Part shown: in pieces, positions 8,916 through 16,371 of the stretch
How the letters are laid out: every line of letters begins with the position of its first letter
Numbering within the stretch: position 1 is the stretch's first letter
From: Candidatus Methylomirabilota bacterium
GTDB lineage: Bacteria; Methylomirabilota; Methylomirabilia; Rokubacteriales; CSP1-6
Length of the DNA: 39,487 bases
Direction of reading: 5' to 3'
Assembly (NCBI GenBank): GCA_035936835.1
Contig: DASYVT010000021.1
Span: forward strand, 1-39,487
The notes under the pieces: model-generated
The model's input: the letters and a program-made list of their open reading frames with translations, nothing else
Told to the model about the DNA's origin: nothing
Database searches by the model: none
Translations under genes and position numbers: made by a program

Positions 8916-9818
8916 ATGCAGCGGATCTTCGTTACGGGCGCCACGGGCTTCGTGGGGCACGCCGTGGTGCGGGCGCTCGTCGCCCACGGCTTCCTCGTGC
9001 GGTGCCTGGTGAGACAGGGCTCCGAGGCGGCGCTCAAGGGCTTCGAGTCCATCGACCGCGTCCCGGGCGATGTGCTCGAGCCCGACAAGCTCGCCGCCTC
9101 CGTCGAAGGATGCGGGGCGGTCGTCAACCTGGTCGGCATCATCCGCGAGCACCGCACGCGCGGCATCACCTTCGACCGTCTGCACACGGAAGCGACGGCG
9201 AACATGGTGGCGGTCGCCCACGAGGCCGGAGTCAAGCGTTATATCCAGATGAGCGCCGTCGGCACGCGGCCGGGCGCAACGTCGCGCTACCACCAGAGTA
9301 AGTGGCAGGCCGAGGAGATCGTCCGCGCGAGCGCGCTCGACTGGACGATCATCCGGCCCTCGCTGATCTACGGTCCGGGCGACGAGTTCGTCTCCGTGCT
9401 GGCCCGCATGGTCCGCCGCCTGCCCGCCGTGCCCGTGCTGGGCGACGGCCAGTACCGCGTCCAGCCGGTCGCCGTCGAGCACGTCGCGGAGGGCTTCGCG
9501 CGCGCACTCCGGCTCGCAACGGCCGCAGCGCAGACCTACGAGATCGGCGGGCCCGAGCCCTGCCGCTTCGTGGATCTCCTCGATCTGATCGGCGCGGCGC
9601 TCGGACTGCCGCGGGTCCGCAAGGTCTATGTGCCGCTTGGAGTGGTGAAGGCGATGACGGCCGCCTTGGGCTGGCTGCCCTTCTTCCCGGTGACCACGGA
9701 TCAGCTGATCATGCTGGAGGAGGGCAACGTCACCGACCCCAGCCGCTTCTACACCGACTTCGGGATCACTCCCGAGCCGCTGGCCCAGGGGCTCAAGCGC
9801 ATGCTCGAGACGCCGTGA
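8916..9818 (+). CDS. NDUFA9-like atypical SDR / NAD(P)-binding epimerase
   Basis: 300 aa. The N-terminal Rossmann motif TGATGFVG (residues 7-14), followed by VNLVGII, SAVGTRPGATSRYHQSKWQAE with the Tyr-x3-Lys pair, IIRPSLIYGPGDEF and a QPVAVEHVAEGF segment, match the atypical-5 SDR subfamily that includes the complex I accessory subunit NDUFA9 and bacterial homologues. Such proteins bind NAD(P)(H), and bacterial members are often annotated as complex I or quinone-biosynthesis accessory proteins. The substrate is not known. Its stop overlaps the GTG start of the next small gene, so the two are translationally coupled. Confidence 0.85.
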   Translation: MQRIFVTGATGFVGHAVVRALVAHGFLVRCLVRQGSEAALKGFESIDRVPGDVLEPDKLAASVEGCGAVVNLVGIIREHRTRGITFDRLHTEATANMVAVAHEAGVKRYIQMSAVGTRPGATSRYHQSKWQAEEIVRASALDWTIIRPSLIYGPGDEFVSVLARMVRRLPAVPVLGDGQYRVQPVAVEHVAEGFARALRLATAAAQTYEIGGPEPCRFVDLLDLIGAALGLPRVRKVYVPLGVVKAMTAALGWLPFFPVTTDQLIMLEEGNVTDPSRFYTDFGITPEPLAQGLKRMLETP

Positions 9819-10282
9819 CGGACCACCCCTTCAAGACCACCGGGCTTCGCCACGGCACGGACGATCCCCGCGGCCTGATCGAGCGCATCGACGCGCAGCT
9901 GACGGAGCGCATCGAAGAGGCGGTGGAGATGGCCGCGCTCCACCTGCTCGTCGAGCTCCGCAAGCGGCACAACCGCCCGGCGCCGGAGACGGACAGCCGT
10001 GAGGACCGTGAGGAGTTCCAGTCCCTGGCTGGCGACCTCCTCGCGCATCTTGGGCGGGCCTTCGACGCTGGTCTCGATGCGGAGCGCCGCCCGGACCTGG
10101 AGCGGGCGCGGGCCGGGGGCGCCGATCCGCGCGCGCGTGAGCTGCGCGGCCAGATCTTCCTCGCCCGGCAGCTGCCCGACTACTGGCAGCGCCTCGAGAT
10201 CCACCGGGCGGCCCATGCCGAGGCGCACCTCGCTGCCCCGCCCCCGACAACGGGCTTCCTGAAGCGCCTGTTCAACCCCTAG
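9815..10282 (+). CDS. hypothetical protein, coupled to the NDUFA9-like gene
   Basis: 155 aa from GTG 9815, which overlaps the preceding stop as GTGA. I do not recognise the family. The protein is highly charged and largely helical in appearance, with no signal peptide or membrane segment, and has a helical core around residues 25-85 (ERIEEAVEMAALHLLVELR, then FQSLAGDLLAHLGRAF). It ends in a short Pro-rich stretch and a basic tail (GFLKRLFNP). The overlap implies co-expression with the upstream SDR and perhaps an accessory role. Its stop codon overlaps that of the convergent small coiled-coil gene. Confidence 0.7.
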   Translation: MTDHPFKTTGLRHGTDDPRGLIERIDAQLTERIEEAVEMAALHLLVELRKRHNRPAPETDSREDREEFQSLAGDLLAHLGRAFDAGLDAERRPDLERARAGGADPRARELRGQIFLARQLPDYWQRLEIHRAAHAEAHLAAPPPTTGFLKRLFNP

Positions 10283-10557
10283 GCAGCCCTCAGCGTCCCG
10301 GCCCCGGTCTCCTCGAGTTCGAGCTGGGCGACGGCCCAGAGGTCCTCGCAGGAGTCCAGCGCCTTCTGCCAGCCGGCGTACTGCTCCAGCAGCGCCTGGC
10401 GCTTGGCGGCGAGCCGCGCCTCCGCCTCGTCGAGGCGTGCGCGGAGATCAGGCAGCTGTCTGGCCGAGACCTTGGCGACCCCGGCCCGGGTCGAAGCGGC
10501 TATGCGATCCAGCAACCGGTTCAGCTCATCCCTAAGCAGGCAATCCAGCGGGTTCAT
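10279..10557 (-). CDS. small helical/coiled-coil hypothetical protein
   Basis: 92 aa. The ATG at 10557 is preceded on the reverse strand by GGGAGGGA, a good ribosome site, which supports it being real. The sequence is mainly one or two amphipathic helices: residues ~5-75 carry regularly spaced Leu/Ala among Arg/Glu (QLPDLRARLDEAEARLAAKR), suggesting a coiled coil. No family is recognised. It has its own leader, unlike many neighbours, and a promoter probably lies in the AT-rich patch near 10590-10605. It converges on, and overlaps by 4 bp, the gene ending at 10282. Confidence 0.65.
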   Translation of the reverse strand: MNPLDCLLRDELNRLLDRIAASTRAGVAKVSARQLPDLRARLDEAEARLAAKRQALLEQYAGWQKALDSCEDLWAVAQLELEETGAGTLRAA

Positions 10558-10748
10558 GTGTCCCTCCCGTCCCCTATCTAATGATGGGCCTTAATACTAA
10601 ACATACGACGAGTGACACGTCAAGCCCTTTCGACTTCCGCCTGACCTGCCCGCGCCTCGCTGCCTCCATGCCACTGAGACGGTAGACCCGGGCGAGAGCT
10701 TCGGTCCGCGCGTCACGACGCTGAGATTTCCCTCTCGCTCTTGAGTTG

Positions 10749-10777
10749 AACATCTGTTATGGTCAGCAACATATGTT
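10749..10777. promoter_or_regulatory. paired palindromes around the chrB -10 box and start codon (candidate operator)
   Basis: AACATCTGTT (10749-10758) and the perfect palindrome AACATATGTT (10768-10777) lie 19 bp apart, start to start. The hexamer TATGGT at 10758-10763, 9 nt before the ATG at 10773, touches the first palindrome and lies just upstream of the second, which itself contains the chrB start codon. A dimeric regulator on these boxes would block both transcription and early elongation. ChrB proteins are reported to regulate chr operons, so autoregulation is a fair inference; another regulator is possible. The preceding 10558-10748 holds no gene that I can support. Confidence 0.55.
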
Positions 10778-11699
10778 ACAGCCATGGTTGCTTCTCCTGC
10801 TGAGCCTGCCGCCCCGCCCATCGAGCCTGCGCGTACGCGCATGGCGCAGGCTCAAGGTACTGGGCGCCGTCGCGCTCAAGAGCGGGGCCTACCTCCTGCC
10901 CTTCTCCCCCGACCGCTACGAGCAGTTCCAGTGGCTCGCCCAGGAAGTCCAGAAGGACCGGGGCGAGGCGACCCTCCTCAAGGTGGACCGCGTGGAGAAC
11001 ATGAAAGAGCCCGAGGTCGTCCGGCTCTTCGATGAGGCCCGCAACGCCGACTACGCCTCCCTCACGGACCGCTACAGGAAGCTCGGCTCGGCCAAACGGC
11101 CGCGCGCGGCTGAAGAATTGGCACGGCTCGCGCGCGAGCTGGATCGCTTGGCCGACATCGACTTTTTCGAAGCCCCAGGCCGCCAGCAGGCGCTGCGTGC
11201 CAAGGAAGCGGCAGAGCGGCGGGTGACCGGACTGCCCAAGGCAGGCGCGCGGCCGGCGGGACGGCTGGACCTGGAAGCCCTCCAGGGCCGCCGCTGGGCC
11301 ACCCGCCCGCGGCCGCACGTGGACCGCATCGCTTCGGCGTGGCTCATCAAGCGCTTCCTCGATCCGGCCGCCGAGTTCGTCTTCGCCGCGGCCGACGAGC
11401 TGCCGGCCGACGCCATCCCCTTCGACATGGCGGGCGTCGAGTTCGGCCACCAGGGCGATCACTGCACCTTCGAGACCCTGCTTCACCGCTCGGGGCTTCG
11501 CGACCGTCGCCTGGCGGCCATCGCCGAGATCGTCCACGAGGCCGATGTCCGCGACGGAAAATTCCAGCGAGAAGAAGCGCGCGGCCTCGATCTGGTCCTG
11601 CGCGGGCTCCTCGCCGCGATCAAGGATGACCACGAGGCGCTGGCACAGGGCCTGACCCTGTTCGACGGACTGTACTCGACGATTGGAGAGCGCCGATGA
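10773..11699 (+). CDS. chrB: chromate resistance protein ChrB, full length
   Basis: 308 aa from ATG 10773; this start gives the expected ChrB N-terminus (WLLLLLSLPPRPSSLRVRAW), while an in-frame TTG at 10746 would add nine unlike residues. The N-terminal half (about 1-150) is the ChrB_N domain, including GAVALKSGAYLLP. The C-terminal ChrB domain (about 170-300) has HVDRIASAWLIKRF, GVEFGHQGDHCTF and IVHEADVRD, with conserved His, Cys and Asp that could bind a metal or oxyanion. ChrB is known as a chromate-sensing regulator or accessory factor for the ChrA efflux pump. It is the first gene of an eight-gene run, and its stop overlaps chrA as ATGA. Confidence 0.92.
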   Translation: MLQPWLLLLLSLPPRPSSLRVRAWRRLKVLGAVALKSGAYLLPFSPDRYEQFQWLAQEVQKDRGEATLLKVDRVENMKEPEVVRLFDEARNADYASLTDRYRKLGSAKRPRAAEELARLARELDRLADIDFFEAPGRQQALRAKEAAERRVTGLPKAGARPAGRLDLEALQGRRWATRPRPHVDRIASAWLIKRFLDPAAEFVFAAADELPADAIPFDMAGVEFGHQGDHCTFETLLHRSGLRDRRLAAIAEIVHEADVRDGKFQREEARGLDLVLRGLLAAIKDDHEALAQGLTLFDGLYSTIGERR

Positions 11700-12865
11700 G
11701 CGAGCCGCGAACGACCTGGAGCCTCATACGCTACTTCCTCTATCTCGGCAGTCTCGGATTCGGCGGGCCCGCGGCGCTGGTGGGCTACATGCAGCGCGAC
11801 CTCGTCGAGAGCCGCGCCTGGTTCACGAAGGACGAATACGTGAAAGGTCTGGCGCTCTCTCAGCTGGCGCCGGGGCCCCTCGCCGCCCAGCTCGCGATCT
11901 GTCTCGGCTACAGTCACGGCCGGATCTGGGGCGCGACGCTGGTCGGCGTGGCCTTCATCGTGCCGTCCTTTCTCATGACGGTGGCGCTGGGCGCGCTGTA
12001 CGTCGGCTATGGCGGGCTGTCCTGGATGCAGGCGGTCTTCTACGGAGTCGGCGCGGCGGTGATCGGCATCATCGTCCGCTCGGCCTGGAGGCTGGCCAAG
12101 CTGACCATGGCCAGGGACAGGCTGCTCTGGGGCGTCTTCGCCATCATGGCCGTGGTGACGGCGTGGACAGAGTCGGAGATGGCGGCCCTCTTCATCCTCT
12201 CGGGCATCGTCATCATGCTGATCAAGGCGCCGCCCCGGCGCCTGCTGGCCCTGGTCGGCTCGAGCAAGTCGCTCCTGAGCGCCGCGTGGCCTGCGCTGCT
12301 CCTGACGGGCCTCGGGTCCCCCGCCACCTCCGGCATCCTCGCCCAGATCCTGTGGTTCTTCACCAAGGCGGGCGCTTTCGTCTTCGGGAGCGGGCTCGCC
12401 ATCGTGCCGTTCCTCTACGGCGGCGTGGTGCAAGAGCACCAATGGCTCAATGACAAGCAGTTCCTCGACGCCGTCGCGGTCGCCATGATCACCCCGGGGC
12501 CGGTGGTCATCACGGTCGCCTTCATCGGCTACCTCGTGGCCGGTCTGGGCGGGGCCATCGCGGCGGGCATCGGCGTCTTCCTGCCGGTGTACCTCTTCGT
12601 GATCGTGCTCTACCCCTTCTTCGACCGGTGGAGCCGCATCGCACAGGTCAAGGCCTTCGTGATGGGCGTGACGGCGGCGGCGGCAGGAGCCATCGCCGGC
12701 GCCTGCTTCGTCCTCGGCAGGCGGGCGATCTTCGACGTGCCGACCGCCGCGCTCGCGGTGGCCGTCTTCCTCCTGCTGTGGCGGTTCAAGGTCCCGGAGC
12801 CGATCCTCATCATCGCGGCCGGCCTGGTAGGGCTGAGCGTGTTCTGGCTGCGGGGCGCCCTATGA
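11696..12865 (+). CDS. chrA: chromate transporter ChrA, long-chain (two-domain) type
   Basis: 389 aa inner-membrane protein with about 10-12 hydrophobic segments. The two homologous halves of the long-chain CHR family are visible: GFGGPAALVGYMQRDLV with LSQLAPGPLAAQLA in the first, and FGSGLAIVPFLYGGVV with VAMITPGPVVITVAFIGY in the second. Known members export chromate. It overlaps chrB (ATGA, 11696-11699) and the next gene (ATGA, 12862-12865), so the expression is coupled. Actual substrate could be chromate, sulfate or another oxyanion; the two flanking ChrB-family genes favour chromate. Confidence 0.94.
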   Translation: MSEPRTTWSLIRYFLYLGSLGFGGPAALVGYMQRDLVESRAWFTKDEYVKGLALSQLAPGPLAAQLAICLGYSHGRIWGATLVGVAFIVPSFLMTVALGALYVGYGGLSWMQAVFYGVGAAVIGIIVRSAWRLAKLTMARDRLLWGVFAIMAVVTAWTESEMAALFILSGIVIMLIKAPPRRLLALVGSSKSLLSAAWPALLLTGLGSPATSGILAQILWFFTKAGAFVFGSGLAIVPFLYGGVVQEHQWLNDKQFLDAVAVAMITPGPVVITVAFIGYLVAGLGGAIAAGIGVFLPVYLFVIVLYPFFDRWSRIAQVKAFVMGVTAAAAGAIAGACFVLGRRAIFDVPTAALAVAVFLLLWRFKVPEPILIIAAGLVGLSVFWLRGAL

Positions 12866-13452
12866 GAGCGCTCCTGGTCACGTGCCTCATTCTTCTCACC
12901 GCGGGAATCCTGGATGCTCAGCCACCCGGGGGTTGGCTCTTCGGCGCTACCGGACGCGGCACCGCTCGTTGGACTGAAGAGGCGACGGGCCTGACGTATC
13001 GAGGCGGCGCCGCCTTCGGCTGGGCCGTGCTGCCGGCCTCCTCGCTCCGCGACGGCTTCGTGCAGGCGCGCTTCAAGCCGATCTCCGGGCGCGAGGATCA
13101 GGCGGGAGGCGTGGTGTGGCGCTGGCGTGACGCCGACAACTACTACGTCGCGCGGGCCAATGCGCTCGAGGACAACGTCGTCGCCTACAAGGTGGTCGGC
13201 GGGCGGCGCATCACGATCGCTCCAGTCGGTGCCCCGGAAGGCACCTACGGGGTCAAGGCGAAGGTGGCGAGCGGCGTGTGGCATACACTCCGCATCGAGT
13301 TCCAGGGAGCCGAGGCGGCGGTGATCTACGACGGCAGTCGGCTCTTTACGGTACGCGATGACACCTTCCGCGAAGCCGGCAAGATCGGCGTCTGGTCCAA
13401 GGCCGACAGCATCACGGAGTTCGAACCCCCTCAATTTGGAGGCAAGCCATGA
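12862..13452 (+). CDS. secreted LamG/DUF1080-like beta-sandwich protein
   Basis: 196 aa with a signal peptide (about 1-20, ending GILDAQ). The mature part looks like a concanavalin-like sandwich of the 3-keto-disaccharide hydrolase/DUF1080 type: FVQARFKPISGREDQAGGV, WRWRDADNYYVARANALEDN, GVWHTLRIEFQG, and IGVWSKADS near the end. Such domains bind or cleave carbohydrate, but no catalytic residues can be named here. Being secreted and locked into a chromate operon by ATGA overlaps at both ends is unexpected; a role in periplasmic or surface binding is possible but unproved. Confidence 0.82.
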   Translation: MRALLVTCLILLTAGILDAQPPGGWLFGATGRGTARWTEEATGLTYRGGAAFGWAVLPASSLRDGFVQARFKPISGREDQAGGVVWRWRDADNYYVARANALEDNVVAYKVVGGRRITIAPVGAPEGTYGVKAKVASGVWHTLRIEFQGAEAAVIYDGSRLFTVRDDTFREAGKIGVWSKADSITEFEPPQFGGKP

Positions 13453-13868
13453 CACATCAGAAGGTCCTTTTCGTCTGTCTGCACGGCGCGGCCAAGAGCG
13501 TCCTGGCCGCCGCCGATTTCGAGCGCATGGCCAAGGAGCGCGGCCTGTCCATCGCCGCCGAGTCGGCGGGCACCGAGCCCGATGCCGAGATCGCGCCGCC
13601 GGTGCTGGCTGCGCTCAAGGCCGAGGGCGTGGACATGGCCGGGCGAAAGCCCAGGCTCGTGACGCGCGAGATGGCGGCCGGCGCCACGCGAGTCGTCGCC
13701 TTCGGCTGCGATCTCGGTGTCGCGGTCCCCGCAGGTGTCACGATCGACCAATGGACGGACGTGCCCGCGGTAAGTGCCGGCCTGCCGGCAGCCCGCGCCG
13801 TCATTCGCGCTCACCTCGAGCGGCTTCTCGCCGCGTACGAAGGATCGCCGCCGCGAATGGAAACATGA
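13449..13868 (+). CDS. low-molecular-weight phosphatase / ArsC-like protein with altered P-loop
   Basis: 139 aa. The fold and motif order match LMW tyrosine phosphatases and thioredoxin-type arsenate reductases: N-terminal VLFVCLHGAAKS, AESAGTEPD, and the late DQWTDVP with Asp 100 and Asp 104. The P-loop is CLHGAAKS: Cys 10 is kept, but the residue at the place of the invariant Arg of Cx5R is Lys 16. This may weaken phosphatase or arsenate reductase activity or change the oxyanion bound. It is coupled upstream by ATGA and separated from the DUF1259 gene by 1 bp. I would not call it an arsenate reductase from sequence alone. Confidence 0.85.
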   Translation: MTHQKVLFVCLHGAAKSVLAAADFERMAKERGLSIAAESAGTEPDAEIAPPVLAALKAEGVDMAGRKPRLVTREMAAGATRVVAFGCDLGVAVPAGVTIDQWTDVPAVSAGLPAARAVIRAHLERLLAAYEGSPPRMET

Positions 13869-13869
13869 C

Positions 13870-14799
13870 ATGACTCTGACACGATCACGACAGTTGGTCC
13901 TGGCCCTGGCTCTTGGAGCACTCAACATTCTCGCGACATCGGCCGACACCGCGGAACGCACGGCGGAATCGAATGTGGCCGACTGGCAGCCTATAGCGGA
14001 GGCGTTCGGCAGGCCCGGCACACTGCTGCCAGGTGACATCTATCGTGTAGGTCTACCGAGGACGGATCTGACCGTCACCGTCCAAGGGGTGCAGGTCAAG
14101 GCCGGATTCGCACTTGGATCGTATGCCGCGTTCAAGAAGATGGGCGCGAGCGCCATGGTCATGGGCGACCTCGTCTTGCTCGACCAGGAAATCAATCCCG
14201 TTATGTCGGGCCTCCATGAGCGTGGATTGATAGTGACGGCGCTTCACAACCACTTGATCAACCTGTCGCCACACGTGATGTACCTGCACTACACCGGCCA
14301 CGGCGCCCCCGCGGATCTTGCGCGAAGCCTACGAGCCGCGCTGTCAGTCACGGGCACGCCGTTCGGGCCGCCTGCGCAGGGTACGGGGGGCGAGCTCGGC
14401 ATCCCCAAGACGCAGGTCGACGCCGTCATCGGGCGCACCGGCACGATCAACAACGGCGTCCTCCAGTTCTCGGTCGCCCGCGCCGAGCGAATCACCGAGG
14501 GAAAGGTGCTTCTGCTGCCCGGCATGGGAGTGGCGACGGTCATCAACCTTCAGCCCACCGGAGACGGCAAGGCCGCCGCGACGGGGGACTTCGTCCTAGT
14601 CGCCCGCGAGGTCAATCCCGTGGCGCGGGCCCTTCAGGCCCATGGCATCCAGGTCACCGCCATTCATCAGCACGCCCTGGCCGACAATCCGAGACTCTTC
14701 TACATGCACTTCTGGGCCAACGACGACGCGGTTCAGCTCGCCCGCGGACTCAGGGCCGCGCTGGACTTGACAAATAGCCCGAAGGAGAAACCCCAATGA
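13870..14799 (+). CDS. secreted double DUF1259 (LppY/LpqO family) protein
   Basis: 309 aa from ATG 13870; an ATG at 13865 runs into a stop at once. A signal peptide covers about residues 1-27. Two DUF1259 repeats follow, about 38-165 and 180-300, with paralogous landmarks: VMGDLVLLDQEINPVMSGL against DFVLVAREVNPVARALQAH, and ALHNHLINLSPHVMYLHY against AIHQHALADNPRLFYMHF. The His-rich motif in each copy (HNH, HQH, plus YLHY/YMHF) suggests a metal or small-ligand site. No biochemical function is established to my knowledge. The place between two oxyanion-related genes argues for a periplasmic binding or processing role. Confidence 0.87.
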   Translation: MTLTRSRQLVLALALGALNILATSADTAERTAESNVADWQPIAEAFGRPGTLLPGDIYRVGLPRTDLTVTVQGVQVKAGFALGSYAAFKKMGASAMVMGDLVLLDQEINPVMSGLHERGLIVTALHNHLINLSPHVMYLHYTGHGAPADLARSLRAALSVTGTPFGPPAQGTGGELGIPKTQVDAVIGRTGTINNGVLQFSVARAERITEGKVLLLPGMGVATVINLQPTGDGKAAATGDFVLVAREVNPVARALQAHGIQVTAIHQHALADNPRLFYMHFWANDDAVQLARGLRAALDLTNSPKEKPQ

Positions 14800-15230
14800 A
14801 ATGGGTCGCGCGCGCGAAGGCCCGCGTGGACAGGATCGCCTGCCCATGGCTCATCCGCCGCTTCATCGACAAGCAAGCGGAGTTCCTCTTCGTCCCTGAT
14901 GCCGAGGTGATGGCAACGGCCGCGCGCGAGAGCGCGACGCCCTACGACGTGCCGGGGGTCGAGCTCGGCCATCAGGGGGAGCGCTGCTCCTTCGACGCCT
15001 TCCTCGACAAGTACCGCCTCACCGACCCCGCGCTCCAGGCGCTCGCCCTCATCGTGCGCGGCGCTGACACCGACGCGCGCGGCATCGCGAAGGAGGCCTG
15101 GGGGCTCTACGCCGTGGCGAGCGGCTTCCGCGAAATCAGCCGCGACGACTTCGAGAACATGGAGCGCCAGTTCCCCGTCTACGACGCGCTCTATGCCTAC
15201 TGCCGGAGCGGGCTGCCGCGTGGGGCGTGA
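14796..15230 (+). CDS. ChrB C-terminal-domain-only protein
   Basis: 144 aa, equal to the C-terminal domain of ChrB without the N-terminal half. It carries the same landmarks as the full-length ChrB at 10773: ARVDRIACPWLIRRF, GVELGHQGERCSF and IVRGADTDA. So this operon holds two paralogues of one domain, one fused and one free. The free form keeps the His and Cys of GHQGxxC. It starts inside the end of the DUF1259 gene (ATGA) and overlaps the start of the MFS gene. It may be an enzyme or sensor subunit; the function of the stand-alone domain is not settled. Confidence 0.9.
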   Translation: MKWVARAKARVDRIACPWLIRRFIDKQAEFLFVPDAEVMATAARESATPYDVPGVELGHQGERCSFDAFLDKYRLTDPALQALALIVRGADTDARGIAKEAWGLYAVASGFREISRDDFENMERQFPVYDALYAYCRSGLPRGA

Positions 15231-16371
15231 CGCCCGGCTCGTCTTCGTCGCGAAGACGGCCCGCACCTTCTGTTACGGCTTCCTCGGCGTCCTGCTCCCG
15301 GTTTATCTCAGCGAACTGGGGTTCGACGCCCGCGAGTTGGGAATCGCCGTCACCCTGACCCTCCTCGCCAGCGCGGCCATGACCTTCGGGATCCGCTGGC
15401 CGGCCGAGCGCTGGGGCCCACGCGCCGCCCTCATGACACAAGCCGCGCTCATCGCCGTCTCGGCCGTGGTCTTCCTGTTGACGCGCCAGCCGTGGGTGGT
15501 CGTGGCGGCGGCCATGGCCGGGAACCTGGCGGTCGGCACCGGTGAAACCGGCCCCTTCCTCTCGCTCGAGCAGGTGATCGTCACCCGCGACACGCCGCGC
15601 GAGCGACTGACCACCACGCTCAGCTGGTACAACCTAAGCGGATACGCCGCCGCGGGCCTGGGCGCCGCCGCCGTCACGCAGCTCGGCACCTCCCCCCAGC
15701 CGCTCTTCCTGCTCTTCCTCCTGAGTGGCGTCGCGCAGATGGTGACGTACGGGCTCATGCGGCGGGAGCCGCCGCGCCACGCCGCGGCGCGGCACGCCGA
15801 AGGCACGCCGTCGCGGCCCTTCGTGCGCCGCCTCGCCGTCATCTTCGCCCTCGACTCCTTCGCCGGCGGCTTCGTCGTCCAGAGCCTGATCGCCTATTGG
15901 TTCTACACACGCTTCGGCCTCGGCCTCGACACGCTCGGCTGGATCTTCTTCGGCGCCCAAATCCTCTCGGGGCTCTCGCTCCTGCTGGCGGCCCGTGCGG
16001 CGCCGCGGCTCGGGCTCGTCAATACCATGGTCTTCTCCCACCTGATCTCCAATGTGCTCTTGCTCGCCGTGGCCCTGTCGCCCGTGGCATGGCTCGCCAT
16101 CGCGTTCCTCCTCGCTCGCCACCTCCTGTCGCAAATGGACGTGCCGACCCGCCAAACATTCCTGATGCTGGCGGTGCGCGACCACGAGCGGGAGCACGCC
16201 GCGGCGATCACCAACATGAGCCGGAGCCTCGCCCAGTCCGTAAGTCCCGCACTCACGGGCTTTGCGATGCAGGGCCTGTCGCTGACGATGCCGTTTTTCC
16301 TCGGCGCAGGCCTCAAGATCGTCTACGACCTGTGGCTGTACGCCACCATCCGCCATGTGAAGACGTCATGA
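15220..16371 (+). CDS. MFS transporter
   Basis: 383 aa from GTG 15220; an ATG at 15193 would add nine residues and overlap further with the preceding gene. GGAG at 15205-15208 lies upstream. About 11-12 membrane segments in two halves are visible, with the loop RWPAERWGPRAAL after the second helix resembling the MFS signature, and a cytoplasmic loop rich in Arg/His around residues 175-200. Late motifs MDVPTRQTFLMLAV and EREHAAAITNMSRS resemble major facilitator efflux proteins. The substrate is unknown. As the seventh gene of the chromate run it may export a product of the accessory enzymes. It overlaps the next gene by ATGA. Confidence 0.88.
   Translation: MGRDARLVFVAKTARTFCYGFLGVLLPVYLSELGFDARELGIAVTLTLLASAAMTFGIRWPAERWGPRAALMTQAALIAVSAVVFLLTRQPWVVVAAAMAGNLAVGTGETGPFLSLEQVIVTRDTPRERLTTTLSWYNLSGYAAAGLGAAAVTQLGTSPQPLFLLFLLSGVAQMVTYGLMRREPPRHAAARHAEGTPSRPFVRRLAVIFALDSFAGGFVVQSLIAYWFYTRFGLGLDTLGWIFFGAQILSGLSLLLAARAAPRLGLVNTMVFSHLISNVLLLAVALSPVAWLAIAFLLARHLLSQMDVPTRQTFLMLAVRDHEREHAAAITNMSRSLAQSVSPALTGFAMQGLSLTMPFFLGAGLKIVYDLWLYATIRHVKTS

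Noticed and set aside
10597-10842. 81-codon reverse ORF upstream of chrB
   Set aside because: It overlaps the chrB start and operator on the other strand, with no ribosome site or recognisable sequence.
13449-13868. Calling this gene arsenate reductase arsC
   Set aside because: The fold fits, but the invariant P-loop Arg is Lys and no other ars gene is near.
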